NCBI RefSeq assembly: GCF_013778455.1
Contig: NZ_JACEHE010000026.1
Location: forward strand, 1 to 64,000
Length of the DNA stretch: 64,000 nucleotides
From: Streptomyces himalayensis subsp. himalayensis
Lineage (GTDB): Bacteria > Actinomycetota > Actinomycetes > Streptomycetales > Streptomycetaceae
Reading direction: 5' to 3'
Part shown: positions 10,349 to 18,870 of the stretch, piece after piece
How positions within the stretch are numbered: position 1 is the first letter of the stretch
Layout of the letters: each line of letters opens with the position of its first letter
Translations under genes and position numbers: made by a program
Notes under the pieces: model-generated
Seen by the model: only the letters and a program-made list of their open reading frames with translations
Told to the model about the DNA's origin: nothing
The model's database searches: none

Positions 10349-11290
10349 CAGCCCACCAACCCCAGCGCGCCCTGGGTGGTGCAGCGCCAACTCCCCCCCG
10401 AGGCCACCCACTTCGTCGGCCGGGAGGAACTGCTGGAGGAGGTCGTCGCCGCGCTCTCTCCCCGCCAGCGCGCGGCCGTACCGCTCGTCAGCCTCGTCGG
10501 CCCGCCCGGCATCGGCAAGACCGCGCTCGCGCTGCGCGCCGCGCACCGGCTCAGCTCCGCCTACCCCGACGGGCAGTGGTACGTACGCCTCCACGACGCC
10601 GGCGGCGGAGCCCGGTCCGTGCACGACATCATCGCCGAGCTGCACTCCTCCGGCGCCGACGTCTCGGCACTGCCCACCGAACGGCACCAGCTCACCGGTG
10701 TGCTCCGCAGCCGGCTCGCCGACCGGCGTGTGCTCATCGTCATCGACGACGTCAACGACAGCGAACAGGTCCCCGACCTGCTGCCCGGCTCGCCGAGCTG
10801 CGCCGTACTCGCCCTGCATCGCGAGTACTGGCCCGACCTCGTCGCCGTCTACGGCGCCCGCAGCTTCGCCCTCGACCTGCTGTCGCAGAAGGAGGGCGAG
10901 GAAGTCCTCACTGCCGTCCTCGGCCGGGCCCCGGGGACCCTGTGCAGCACGGCCGTCGCCGAACTCGTCGAACTGTGCGGCAGGCTCCCGCTCGCCCTGC
11001 GCATCGCCGCCGGACACCTCGCCGGACGGCCCTGGCGGTCCGTCGAGTCCTTCGTCGAGGCGCTGCGCGAGGGCGACCCGCTGGAGCTCCTCGCCCTCGG
11101 CGACAACCCCTCGACCGCCGTACGGGCCGCGTTCAGCGTCGCCTACGAGTCGCTCCCCGCGCTGTCCCGCCGGTTCTTCCGGCTTCTCGGCGTCGTCGGC
11201 GACATGGCCTTCACCGCACGTACCGCTGCCCAGCTCGCCGGCTGCGCACCCCAGGTGGCCGACCAGCTCCTCGACAAGCTCGCTGCGGCA
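10349..11290 (+). pseudogene. AfsR/SARP-type regulator, isolated NB-ARC ATPase fragment
   Basis: The frame encodes RQLPPEATHFVGREELLEEV, the P-loop VGPPGIGKTAL, kinase-2 RVLIVIDDVND, the GLPL-like CGRLPLALRIAAG and the following winged-helix part (LSRRFFRLLG). This is the STAND/NB-ARC core of AfsR-like antibiotic regulators. The N-terminal OmpR-type DNA-binding/BTAD domain and the C-terminal TPRs are absent. The GTG at 10346 has no ribosome site, so I treat it as a fragment. Confidence 0.8.
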
Positions 11291-11340
11291 CAACGGCTAT
11301 CTGCTGCACCAGTTCCTGTCGCCAGTGACCAATGTGCGGC
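11285..11340 (+). pseudogene. Tiny remnant of an old-yellow-enzyme (NADH:flavin oxidoreductase) gene
   Basis: HNGYLLHQFLSPVTNVRR closely resembles the substrate-binding segment of OYE-family enzymes (GYLLHQFLSP.SN.R). Only about 18 residues remain, joined out of frame to the NB-ARC fragment. Confidence 0.5.
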
Positions 11341-11489
11341 GTTTCAGTCACGCTCGGATTCCCGTTTGCTCGAATCGAACCAAGTCAATTCCACCGGCAC
11401 TCGTCGGGTCGTGAGAACGAGGATAGGCCCCGTGCGTGAGGGGGCATCTCGGCATCGCTCAAATCCTGACCTCTGACGGCGGGCGGATT

Positions 11490-11572
11490 CAACTGGTCGT
11501 CGCAATACCGGCTTCCTGGGCCGAGTGTAGGTGTTCGTTGAGTGCCTCGGCTGGGGTCTTCCATCCGCGCGG
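11490..11572 (-). pseudogene. IS30-family transposase, extreme C-terminal remnant
   Basis: On the minus strand GWKTPAEALNEHL, then GIATTS and a stop. This is the conserved tail of IS30-family transposases. The rest of the gene is missing; the IS110-type end at about 11573 marks the break. Confidence 0.65.
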
Positions 11573-11612
11573 TGGGCGGTGTCATGACAGCCCCTATGAG
11601 CGGGGTCCTCGC
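11573..11612 (-). mobile_element. IS110 element terminus without its gene
   Basis: The complement of TGTCATGACAGCCCCTATGAGCGG matches the sequence just after the transposase genes at 17357-17380 (CTTATAGGGGCTGTCGTGACA) and, less well, at 6861. Only the end of the element is present. Confidence 0.55.
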
Positions 11613-11835
11613 GTGACCGCGCAGATCAACCGGCCGGTGAAGGTGACCGTGGGCCTGACCGGCGTTGCCACCCTCACGATCGAGGGCCATGAGCAGGGCG
11701 ACGTCCCTGGCGACACCGAATACCCCAAAGTCGCTCTCGGTGATCCCGTGTTGCACGGCCTCTGATGGGCGGGCCGCTCCGCTGTCGGGGTTCTTGTGGG
11801 GCGCATGTGATGCCCCATAAGGTGAACTGCTTTGT

Positions 11836-11961
11836 GTGGCACGTGAGTTCGAGGTCGTCGACCAGGGGAGAGTCGTGGAGATCAAAAAGGTAGTGATCCG
11901 CGAAGAGGAGCGCACGAACCGCAAGCCCGCTGTCATGGAGAAGCGCCCGCCGACCCGCTGA
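11836..11961 (+). CDS. Candidate RiPP precursor peptide, 41 residues
   Basis: An open frame ends 60 bp before the radical SAM gene at 12021. GTG 11836 follows AAGGTG at 11 bases; a second in-frame GTG at 11875 follows the stronger AGGGGAGAG and would give 28 residues. The peptide has an acidic/hydrophobic N-terminal half (REFEVVDQGRVVEIKKVVI) and a basic, proline-rich tail (EERTNRKPAVMEKRPPTR). This resembles a leader/core layout. It has no similarity I recognise, so the role is inferred from size and position. Confidence 0.5.
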   Translation: MAREFEVVDQGRVVEIKKVVIREEERTNRKPAVMEKRPPTR

Positions 11962-12020
11962 CCGGGCGGGAACGTGAGCGTGAGCGGGATATCGAGGGGA
12001 CGGTGACGGGGGAGAGTGGT

Positions 12021-13928
12021 GTGCGCGTACAGCTGGTGACCATGCCGTGGCACCCGATCGATCTGCCCTCTCTCCAAGTGGGCCTGCTGCACCAGCTGTT
12101 GCGGCAGGTCCGCCCGGACGACGATGTGCGTGAGTTCCACGGCTCGCTGCGCTGGGCGGAGTTCCTCCTCGAGCGGTCCGGCGGGCGGCTGCGCCCCGGT
12201 AACTACGAGGCGATCGGCAGCGATTCAATCTTCGACGGCCTCGGTGACTGGGTCTTCTCGGGTGTGCTGTACGAGGACGAGAACTGGGGCGTCGCCCGGC
12301 TGACGGAGTACGCCGCACGTCGCGGCCTCTGCATCGACACGGCCTCCGACATGCGGGTCCACGCGACCGAGTTCATCGCCGAGTGCGCGACGGAGGTGCT
12401 CGCCCAGGAACCGGACGTCGTCGGGTTCACCAGCACGTTCATGCAGAACGTGCCCTCGCTCGCGCTGGCCAGGGAGCTCAAGCGCCGCCGTCCAGGGCTT
12501 ACCGTCGTCTTCGGCGGCAGCAACTGCGACGGCCCGATGGGGCACGCCCTGCACCGCAACCATCCCTTCGTCGACCACGTGGTGCGCGGCGAGGGCGAGT
12601 ACGCCTTCCCGGCGCTCCTGCGCCACCTGGACGCCGACACGCCACCCGCCGACGTACCGGGCCTGTGCTGGTGGGAAGGGCAGACGGACGACCGGGTCTC
12701 GCGGGCGAACACCGAGTCCCGGCGCACCGTGGCGCCCTCCGACATCCCCGCGCCCGACTACGACCAGTGGCAGGCAGCCCTCGACGCATCCCCCATCCTC
12801 GAATACGTCTACCCGAAGCTGGTGGTCGAGGGGGCACGCGGCTGCTGGTGGGGCGAGAAGCACCACTGCACCTTCTGCGGGCTCAACGGCTCCTCCATGG
12901 CGTTCCGCGCCAAGTCGGGCGAGCAGCTGTGGAGCGAGATCGACCACCTCGTACGACGGCACCGCATCCTCGACGTCGTCACCGTCGACAACATCATCGA
13001 CATGGCGTACTTCAAGGACTTCCTGCCCCTCGCCGCCGAGAGCGGCTGGGACCTGCGGATGCACTACGAGGTCAAGTCCAACCTCAACCGTGAACAGATC
13101 GCCCTCCTCGGGCGGGCCGGAGCCGTGCTCATCCAGCCCGGCATCGAAAGCCTGAGCAACCGGGTCCTCGACCTCATGGACAAGGGCGTCAGCGGCGCCC
13201 GCAACATCCGCACACTCCGTGAGTGCGAGAACCACGCGCTGACCGTCACCTGGAACTACCTGTACGGCTTCCCGGGCGAGACCGTCGAGGACTACGCCCC
13301 GGTCGTCGACCAACTGCCCGCGCTCGTCCACCTGCAGCCCCCGGGCGGCGCCCACCGCATCCAACTGGAGCGGTTCAGCCCGAACTTCACGGACCCGGGG
13401 TTCGGCTTCGGCAAGCGGCGCCCAGCCGAGATGTACCGCCATGTCTACGAGCTGCCCGAGTCCGAACTCACCGACCTCGTCTACCTGTTCGCGACGGACG
13501 ACGCGGGCATCGGCGGAGAGACCGAGAGCCGGCTCAAGCGGGCCGTCGCGGCATGGCGCGACGGACATCACGGATCGAGCCTGGTGATGGAGGAAGCGGA
13601 GCCGGAGGACGGCGTGGACGTACTGCTCGTGCACGACCGGCGCCACGGCTGGCCCCGCCGCACCCACCGGCTGACCGGCTGGCAGGCGCAAGCGCTGCGC
13701 CGCCTCGAGGACGGGCGGACGGAGCCCGCGCTGCACCGGCTGCTGGCCGGCGACGGACACGACATCCCGGCCGAGGAGCTGTGCGGGTGGATCCAGCAGG
13801 CTCAGGCGACGGGGCTGGTGTTCCGCGACGGGCGGACGTACGTGTCCCTGCCCACGTGGGACGTACCGGACCGCATCGACCCCGACCCGGCTCCGCAATC
13901 CACGGACCGTCAGGAGGTGGCCGGATGA
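12021..13928 (+). CDS. RiPP maturation radical SAM C-methyltransferase (B12-binding)
   Basis: This protein of about 635 residues matches the bacteriocin-maturation radical SAM family (TIGR03975-like). Residues 1-200 form a cobalamin-binding domain (VGFTSTFMQNVPSLALAREL, VVFGGSNCDGPMG, VVRGEGEYAFPALL). The radical SAM motif GCWWGEKHHCTFCG has Cys at about 275, 283 and 286 (Cx7Cx2C). Then come VTVDNIID, QPGIESLS and NYLYGFPGE of the TIM barrel. The C-terminal 120 residues form a small helical domain that probably binds peptide. GTG 12021 has an ideal ribosome site (GGGGGAG); an in-frame GTG at 12003 lacks spacing. Expected role: methylation of unactivated carbons in the precursor. Confidence 0.9.
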   Translation: MRVQLVTMPWHPIDLPSLQVGLLHQLLRQVRPDDDVREFHGSLRWAEFLLERSGGRLRPGNYEAIGSDSIFDGLGDWVFSGVLYEDENWGVARLTEYAARRGLCIDTASDMRVHATEFIAECATEVLAQEPDVVGFTSTFMQNVPSLALARELKRRRPGLTVVFGGSNCDGPMGHALHRNHPFVDHVVRGEGEYAFPALLRHLDADTPPADVPGLCWWEGQTDDRVSRANTESRRTVAPSDIPAPDYDQWQAALDASPILEYVYPKLVVEGARGCWWGEKHHCTFCGLNGSSMAFRAKSGEQLWSEIDHLVRRHRILDVVTVDNIIDMAYFKDFLPLAAESGWDLRMHYEVKSNLNREQIALLGRAGAVLIQPGIESLSNRVLDLMDKGVSGARNIRTLRECENHALTVTWNYLYGFPGETVEDYAPVVDQLPALVHLQPPGGAHRIQLERFSPNFTDPGFGFGKRRPAEMYRHVYELPESELTDLVYLFATDDAGIGGETESRLKRAVAAWRDGHHGSSLVMEEAEPEDGVDVLLVHDRRHGWPRRTHRLTGWQAQALRRLEDGRTEPALHRLLAGDGHDIPAEELCGWIQQAQATGLVFRDGRTYVSLPTWDVPDRIDPDPAPQSTDRQEVAG

Positions 13929-14509
13929 CCGGGATTCCCGCGTCCGTCCCCCACCGCGTGATCGGCCGACAGGTCCACGTGGACGTGCCGCTGCGCCTGG
14001 GCGGGGCGGGGCGCGAGAGGGCGGTGGCGGTCCAGTTCCTGCGCGAGTGCCAGAGCCAACGGCTCCGTACGCACTGGGAGATCGCCTACGAAGACCGGCC
14101 GCGAGGCGACGACCCGCTTGACACGCATGACGCCTCGTACGTACGGATGCTGCACCACCTCCCACCACCCGTCGAACGGCCCGACGAACCAGGTGAGTTG
14201 AGCGCCTGGCGTACTTCGTACGCCGCCTTCCCCGCCGGCATGCTCTACCACCGCCGCGGCCCGGACTTCATCACCGTCATGGACCGCAGAGAGCGGCCCG
14301 CCTCGGCGAGGTTCACCCTCGACCACCCGGATCTGCTCGCCACCTTCGCCACGGTCCAGGAGCCCACGGCGCTCGGTGAACTCGACGCCGTGCAGCGGGA
14401 GGCCGTCGACCTGCTCGCGGCCGAGCGGCTCGCTCTCGTCGCCGACGGTTGGGCGGTGGCCCTGCCGCCGCGGCTGCACCGCTGGCCTGTTCCTTGCACG
14501 GGGATCTGA
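13925..14509 (+). CDS. DUF5825-family partner protein of the radical SAM enzyme
   Basis: This 194-residue protein has an ATG that overlaps the radical SAM stop by 4 bases, so the two are translationally coupled. Features include a strand-rich start (RVIGRQVHVDVPLRL), LRTHWEIAYED, and SYAAFPAGMLYHRRGPDFIT. It resembles the DUF5825 proteins found beside this radical SAM type. No catalytic motif is visible. It may recognise the peptide or act as a scaffold. Confidence 0.75.
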   Translation: MTGIPASVPHRVIGRQVHVDVPLRLGGAGRERAVAVQFLRECQSQRLRTHWEIAYEDRPRGDDPLDTHDASYVRMLHHLPPPVERPDEPGELSAWRTSYAAFPAGMLYHRRGPDFITVMDRRERPASARFTLDHPDLLATFATVQEPTALGELDAVQREAVDLLAAERLALVADGWAVALPPRLHRWPVPCTGI

Positions 14510-14512
14510 GGG

Positions 14513-15799
14513 TTGGGCGCGTCACGGGCCGACGGGATGGTCCCCCTGCGTCGCCACCGTCCCTTCGTGCTGCTGTGCGGCGAGCAGGTCGCCAGCTCCG
14601 TCGGGCGGCAGATCACCGCTCTCGCACTGACCCTGCTGGCCGTGACCGACCTCGGCGCGGGGCCGTTCGGGGCGGCCGCGCTGCTGGCGCTGACCTATCT
14701 GCCCGGCGCCGTGCTGAGCCCGCTGGCCGGAGCGATCGTCGACCGGATCAGGCTGCGCCGCCTCCTCGTGTGGGTGACCACCCTGCAGACCCTGGTCGTC
14801 GGCTCGATCCCGTTGGCCGGCGCGGTGGGGCATGTCACCCTGGCGCACCTGTACGTGGTCGCAGGCGTCTCGGGCACCCTGACCTTCACGCTCTCGGTCG
14901 CGCTCCAGGCAGCGCTGCCGCGCGTCGTCGGACCGGAGCGGCTCCTCGCCGCCAACTCGGCGCTGACCGCGGCCCGTACGAGCGGACAGGTCGGCGGGCC
15001 CGCGCTCGGCGGTGTCATGGTCGGGCTCCTCGGAGCCGACGCGGCGCTCCTCGCGGGCAGTGCGGCCTACGCAATCGAGGCGCTCTTTCTGTTCGCGCTG
15101 CCCGCCGCGCTGAACGCGCTGACAGGCTCGCGGGAGCCCTCCCGCGCGAAGTCCCTGGCCGGCTCGCTGCGTACGGGACTCGCGGTGGTGCGCGCCGAGC
15201 GCCGGCTGCGCCGCATGGTCCTGGCGGGCGCCGGACTCAACCTCGGCAGCGGTGCGGCGGCCGCCCTCTACGTCTTCTACGCGACCCGCGATCTCGCCCT
15301 GCCCGCCTGGCAGTTGGGCACGACGTACGCGGCCTACAGCGCGGCCACCCTGGCGGGCGCCCTGCTCGCCGGACGCTTCGCCAGGACCTCGGGGCTGTGG
15401 CGGGCCACGCAGATCTTCGGACTCGCGGCAGGCGCTGCCGTGTTCCTGATCCCGGCCGCGTCGCTGGGCCTCGCCTTCCCCGTGCTGCTCGCGTACCAGG
15501 TCTGCTACGGCCTCTCCGGCACCGTATGGATGATCTCCATGACGACCACGCAGCAACTGGTCACCCCTGACGGCATGCAGGGCCGCGTCGCGGGACTCGT
15601 GCAGGCGGTGCTGCTCACGACGGTGCCGGTGGGAGCCCTTGCGGGCGGCGCGCTGGCCGCCTGGCTCGGCAACGTACCCATGCTCATGGGCGCGGCGGCC
15701 GTGACCCTGCTCTCCGCGGCGACCCTTTGGGCACCCACGGGGGCGGGCGTCACGGTGCCGGAGCGGGCCCTGCACGCGGAGGCGGAGAGCCGCCGCTAG
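14513..15799 (+). CDS. MFS transporter of the RiPP cluster
   Basis: A protein of about 428 residues with roughly 12 hydrophobic helices and the macrolide/MefA-like MFS start (RPFVLLCGEQVASSVGRQIT). The cytoplasmic loop motif DRIRLRRLLV sits between helices 2 and 3. The TTG at 14513 is only 3 bases after the DUF5825 stop; ATG 14537 is an alternative. Being last in a coupled operon, it probably exports the mature peptide or gives immunity. Confidence 0.85.
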   Translation: MGASRADGMVPLRRHRPFVLLCGEQVASSVGRQITALALTLLAVTDLGAGPFGAAALLALTYLPGAVLSPLAGAIVDRIRLRRLLVWVTTLQTLVVGSIPLAGAVGHVTLAHLYVVAGVSGTLTFTLSVALQAALPRVVGPERLLAANSALTAARTSGQVGGPALGGVMVGLLGADAALLAGSAAYAIEALFLFALPAALNALTGSREPSRAKSLAGSLRTGLAVVRAERRLRRMVLAGAGLNLGSGAAAALYVFYATRDLALPAWQLGTTYAAYSAATLAGALLAGRFARTSGLWRATQIFGLAAGAAVFLIPAASLGLAFPVLLAYQVCYGLSGTVWMISMTTTQQLVTPDGMQGRVAGLVQAVLLTTVPVGALAGGALAAWLGNVPMLMGAAAVTLLSAATLWAPTGAGVTVPERALHAEAESRR

Positions 15800-16245
15800 T
15801 CACTCACGACGGCCTCCCGCCTAACTGCCAGTTGTGGGCCTCGATATGGGCATACGCGTCGGAGACGAGGACGCCGCGAGCCCTCTCCGGGTCCGGCGCC
15901 CGGATGCTGCGTCTCTCTTGCGCGCGTTCCCTGCCATCAACGAACGCCAGTTGTCGCGGAGGTTCGGTCGGTGGTCGAGTTTGTGCACAGGGGGTTCGGG
16001 CGTTGTGAGGGTCGGGAGGATGAGCGCGTGCTGTCCCGCGTCTGGTGTCTGACTCATGATTTCTCTGACCGAAGTGTCCTGGTGTCACATGTCGGCTGTT
16101 GGCCGGGGACGGTGCGTTGTCGGTGCCGGGCTGGCGGGGTGTGTCCCGATGGGGGCCTGCCGATCGTTGTGGCGTCCTCACGATTCTGACCGCCCGACGC
16201 GGCCCGGTACCGGCAACGCGACGCGCCGTCGGACCGGAAAGGGGA
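15800..16245. other. Intergenic stretch between the RiPP cluster and IS110
   Basis: No supported gene. A minus-strand frame (15821-16057) contains RDNWRSLMAGNARKRD but no recognised domain. The last 100 bases are probably the left end of the IS110 element. Confidence 0.4.
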
Positions 16246-17345
16246 ATGGACATGTCCAGATCGACCATGTCCATTACGTCGCCTGCTCCGCAGACCCGCC
16301 GTCGTCGCCCTGCGGGGGAGGTGGTTTTGGGAGTGGACACGCACCGGGACGCTCATGTGGCTGCGGTGCTCTCCGTGATGGGGACAGTGCTTGCCACTGA
16401 CGCGTTCCCGGCCACCGCGGCCGGGTACTGCGATCTGCTGAAGTGGGCCAGGAAGTCGGGAGCCGTGAGGCGGGCCGGGGTGGAGGGGACCGGCTCCTAC
16501 GGGGCGTCCCTGTCGCGCTATCTGTTGACCCAGGACATAGACGTGTTTGACGTGAACCGGATGGACCGGGCAGAACGCCGACGGCGCGGCAAATCGGATC
16601 CGCTCGATGCCCAGAACGCGGCGCGAGCCGTATTGAGCGGGCGGGCCCGCGCCCGGGCCAAATCGGGCGACGGACCGGTGCAGATCGCGAGAATGTACAA
16701 ACTCACGAAGGCGTCGGCGGTCAAAGCCCGCACGCAGGCCATCAACCAGCTCAAGTCCGTCCTCATTACTGCTGACCCCGCCTTGCGGGAAGAGCTGGCC
16801 GGACTGGGTAATGCCGAACTCTTCCGTACCTGTGCGCGGTTCACCGACGTGAGCAGTCTCGAGGAAGTCGGCGAGGAGGCGGTGCTGCAGGCCACTCGGA
16901 TCACGCTGGCTCTGCTGGCTCACCGGATCGGGCAGATGTCCGAGCAGATTCGGGATGTGGACGCTCTTCTGGCCCGGCTCGTGGATTGTCATGCCCCGCA
17001 GCTGCTCGAGGTGGTGGGGATCGGTCCGGACACGGCCGTCGCTCTGCTGATCGCGGTGGGGGGACAACCCGGAACGGTTGGACAGTGAGGCGTCCTTCGC
17101 CGCTTTGTGCGGGGTCAGTCCCGTTGAGCGTTCCTCGGGCGTCGGCAGTACCGTCGTCTCAACCGTGGTGGCGATCGTCAGGCCAATGCCGCGCTCCATC
17201 GCATCGTGTTCACCCGTCTACGGGTCGACCCGCGCACTCAGGACTACTACGAGCGCCGGATCAAAGAGGGCAAGACCCGGCGCGAAATGTCCGTTGCCTC
17301 AAGCGCTACGCTGCTCGGGACGTCTTCCACCTGGTCAAACAGCTA
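16246..17345 (+). pseudogene. IS110-family transposase, near full length, three frame changes
   Basis: ATG 16246 (or 16252) follows AAAGGGGA. The DEDD domain is present (VVLGVDTHRDAHVAAVL, AGVEGTGSYGASL, DVNRMDRAERRRRGKSDPLDA), as are the coiled region and GIGPDTAVALL. Compared with the copy at 6103, an extra G near 17060 breaks the frame, one base is missing near 17140 (TCGGGCGTCGG) and one near 17288 (GAAATGTCC). The serine motif LCGVSPVERSSG is still readable in a second frame. Terminal sequence ends at about 17380. Either inactive, or a victim of base-calling errors. Confidence 0.85.
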
Positions 17346-17398
17346 CAGCCAGGACCCCGCTTATAGGGGCTGTCGTGACAGATGAGAGGCTCAGGCAG

Positions 17399-17506
17399 GT
17401 GAGTGAGACACCAGCGAACACCCTGCAATACCGCTTTGACGGGCCAGAAGACGCTCCTGTCCTGATCTTGAGTCCCTCACTGGGTACCACATGGCACATG
17501 TCGTAG
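17399..17506 (+). pseudogene. pcaD: pcaD 5' fragment, copy 2
   Basis: Same length and break point as the copy at 2377: a GTG start, NTLQYRFDGPEDAP, LSPSLGTTWHM, then the foreign TCG-TAG. It differs from copy 1 at several bases, so it is a diverged duplicate rather than a recent one. Both copies follow an IS110 end and precede the shared junction sequence. Confidence 0.7.
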
Positions 17507-17675
17507 AAACCGTCCATGGGCGTTCAGCTGGTCCAGGGTGAGCGCGTAAGTCCAGGTCAGGGCCTTGTGACGTGAGAGCGTCTACGGCGTTGGTGACACG
17601 CCTGTGATCGCTAGTGACACGTGGGGACCCCGGTCGGCCCGCTCCGCGGGGGTCCTGCGTAGACGGGGACCTGAT

Positions 17676-17717
17676 ACGACGACGCCCCGCCGGCTTGGTC
17701 CGGCGGGGCGTCGTCGT
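17676..17717 (-). terminator. 18-bp perfect stem-loop downstream of the HTH gene, copy A
   Basis: ACGACGACGCCCCGCCGG pairs perfectly with 17700-17717 around a 6-base loop, 9 bases after the minus-strand HTH gene. A second weaker hairpin (GGACCCC...GGGGTCC) follows at 17625-17655. The pair forms a tandem terminator. Confidence 0.8.
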
Positions 17718-17725
17718 GCAGTTGG

Positions 17726-18001
17726 TCAAGACGGATTGGGGCTTGTGCTGGAGGCTCCGTTGTACTCCGGCTCGCCGCTCTCGAGTACGCGGAGGAGCGA
17801 GGCGGTGACGACGCGGGCGGTGCGGCCCATCGGCAGCACGCGGCAGGGGAATTCCCCGCGGCGAACAAGGTCGTAGCTCTTCGATCTCGACAAGCCGAAC
17901 GCCTGGGCGGCGTCCTCGACGCTCGCGGTCCCACTCCAGGTGGCGCGGATGTGCTCGGGGCTGAACGGGCCGTGATGCGTTTCGCTGTTCTGGCTGGGCA
18001 T
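17726..18001 (-). CDS. Small helix-turn-helix (excisionase-like) DNA-binding protein, copy A
   Basis: 91 residues. The centre has an HTH_17/excisionase-type motif (SVEDAAQAFGLSRSKSYDLV then RRGEFPCRVLPMGRTARVV), the pattern of Xis and of small Mer-like DNA-binding proteins of actinobacterial integrative elements. The ATG follows ACAGGA directly, so initiation may be weak. No integrase gene lies downstream, only terminators. Copy B at 40114 is nearly identical, which suggests selection or recent duplication. May control excision or expression of the repeat-bearing element. Confidence 0.7.
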   Translation of the reverse strand: MPSQNSETHHGPFSPEHIRATWSGTASVEDAAQAFGLSRSKSYDLVRRGEFPCRVLPMGRTARVVTASLLRVLESGEPEYNGASSTSPNPS

Positions 18002-18370
18002 TCCTGTCAGCCGTGCCTTTCGGGTCTGTGCCTATTTGGGCGGTGTAAGGGAGCCTGGTGGTCGCACCGTGTTCGCCAGTTGGGACGGAGTCTCGGGGTG
18101 CGCGCGGCTGCGTGTTCCAGGGGGCGGAGTGGTGCAGCACCTTTCGAGGGACGGGCTGAGCTGGGAATTTGCCGGATTGGTCCGACTGGCGGCCGTGGAG
18201 ATCGTTTCGAAATCCGCAGGTCACGCGCGAGTGCTGAGTCGTGTTCGAAACGGCGCGTGCCGCAGGTCCCGAGGGTGCGCGCTCGGACGGTCAAGACGAT
18301 CTTCCGAGTGCGCCAAGTCCCAGTTCACGCAGGTGACGCTGTCTCGCGAAAGGAGCAGCACCCACCGGGC

Positions 18371-18510
18371 ATTGCATGCCGTGTGGCGGTGACGTAATGG
18401 ATCGTCGCTGTGCTGCCTTTCGACGGGTGGTCAGGAAGTGGCGGTGGAGGTACAAGTATTCGGCGGATCCCCGGTTTCGGTAACCGGGGACCCGCCGCTA
18501 TATTGCCGCC
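18371..18510. repeat. 140-bp repeat (partner at 42008-42150) containing a long palindrome
   Basis: The stretch from GCATTGCATGCC to CTATATTGCCGCC is repeated at 42008-42150. At 18461-18497 a 16-bp inverted repeat (CGGCGGATCCCCGGTT) flanks the loop TCGGT, with one mismatch in the right arm. The same core also occurs at 40480 and 61034. Confidence 0.85.
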
Positions 18511-18529
18511 TCGCGAGTTGGCCACGTGC

Positions 18530-18697
18530 GAGCGTTACCCGCACGACCCGGTCCCGGTGCCGGTGGTCTACGTCACCGTCCAACTGGCGGCTACACCGAA
18601 GATGCTCGCGATGGAGTTCGCCGGTTCTTGGGGCTGACCTTCCCCGCCCGAGCCACCCACACGGATGTAGTCGACGCTGTCTGCGCCGCCGCTTATC
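18530..18697 (+). pseudogene. TniB-type transposition ATPase remnant
   Basis: VPVVYVTVQLAATPKMLAME then ARFLGLTFPARATHTDVVDA and VCAA can be read if one frame change near 18620 is allowed. This matches the N-terminal region of TniB/TnsC-like AAA proteins (YVT.P..ATPK.....FLGL). The Walker motifs are missing or outside. It is cut by the ISL3 end at 18698. Confidence 0.55.
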
Positions 18698-18870
18698 GGG
18701 CTCTTCACATTCGAGGGTGTAGTTGCGGTCTGAACCCGCCGGTCTCCAGGAGCGATCTGGCGATGTAGTTGGTCAGGTTGCGGAACCCGAGGGCGGATCC
18801 GCGGAGGTGTTCGAGGCGTCCGTTGATCGCCTCGGTCGGTCCGTTGGAGGTGCCGGGGCGGTCGAAGTAG
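18698..18870 (-). repeat. ISL3-family element end, isolated 173-bp copy
   Basis: Nearly identical to 21049-21221, starting at the ISL3-type terminal GGGCTCTTCACATTCGAG. It encodes on the minus strand the last residues of the transposase (SNGPTEAINGRLEHLRGSAL, NYIARSLLETGGF). It replaces the natural 3' end of the AraC gene. With the copy at 21049 it brackets the AraC/aldo-keto reductase segment in direct orientation. Confidence 0.85.

Larger units (their letters stand above)
17496..18026. repeat. 531-bp dispersed repeat, copy A (partner at 39884-40413)
   Basis: Begins at ACATGTCGTAGAAACCGT and continues nearly colinear with 39884-40413, with scattered substitutions, through two hairpins, an HTH gene and its upstream region to GTGCCTTTCGGGT. 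The first 40 bp also occur around the IS256 insertion (2475-2491 plus 3879-3900). It looks like one end of a mobile element. Confidence 0.85.

Noticed and set aside
10346..11293. Minus-strand ORF extending the amidohydrolase upstream of 10345
   Set aside because: That part is the complement of the NB-ARC frame, whose P-loop and kinase-2 motifs are unmistakable.
11594..11765. Short frames between the IS110 end and the RiPP cluster
   Set aside because: VTVGLTGVATLTIEG on the plus strand looks gene-like for a few residues but has no family, start or continuation.
12225..14168. 647-codon minus-strand ORF opposite the radical SAM gene
   Set aside because: Low-complexity translation without motifs; the plus strand has the full enzyme.
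17496..18026. tRNA or att site in the 530-bp repeat
   Set aside because: Checked for a T-loop (GGTTCGAATCC-like) and CCA-end cloverleaf; none found, only hairpins.
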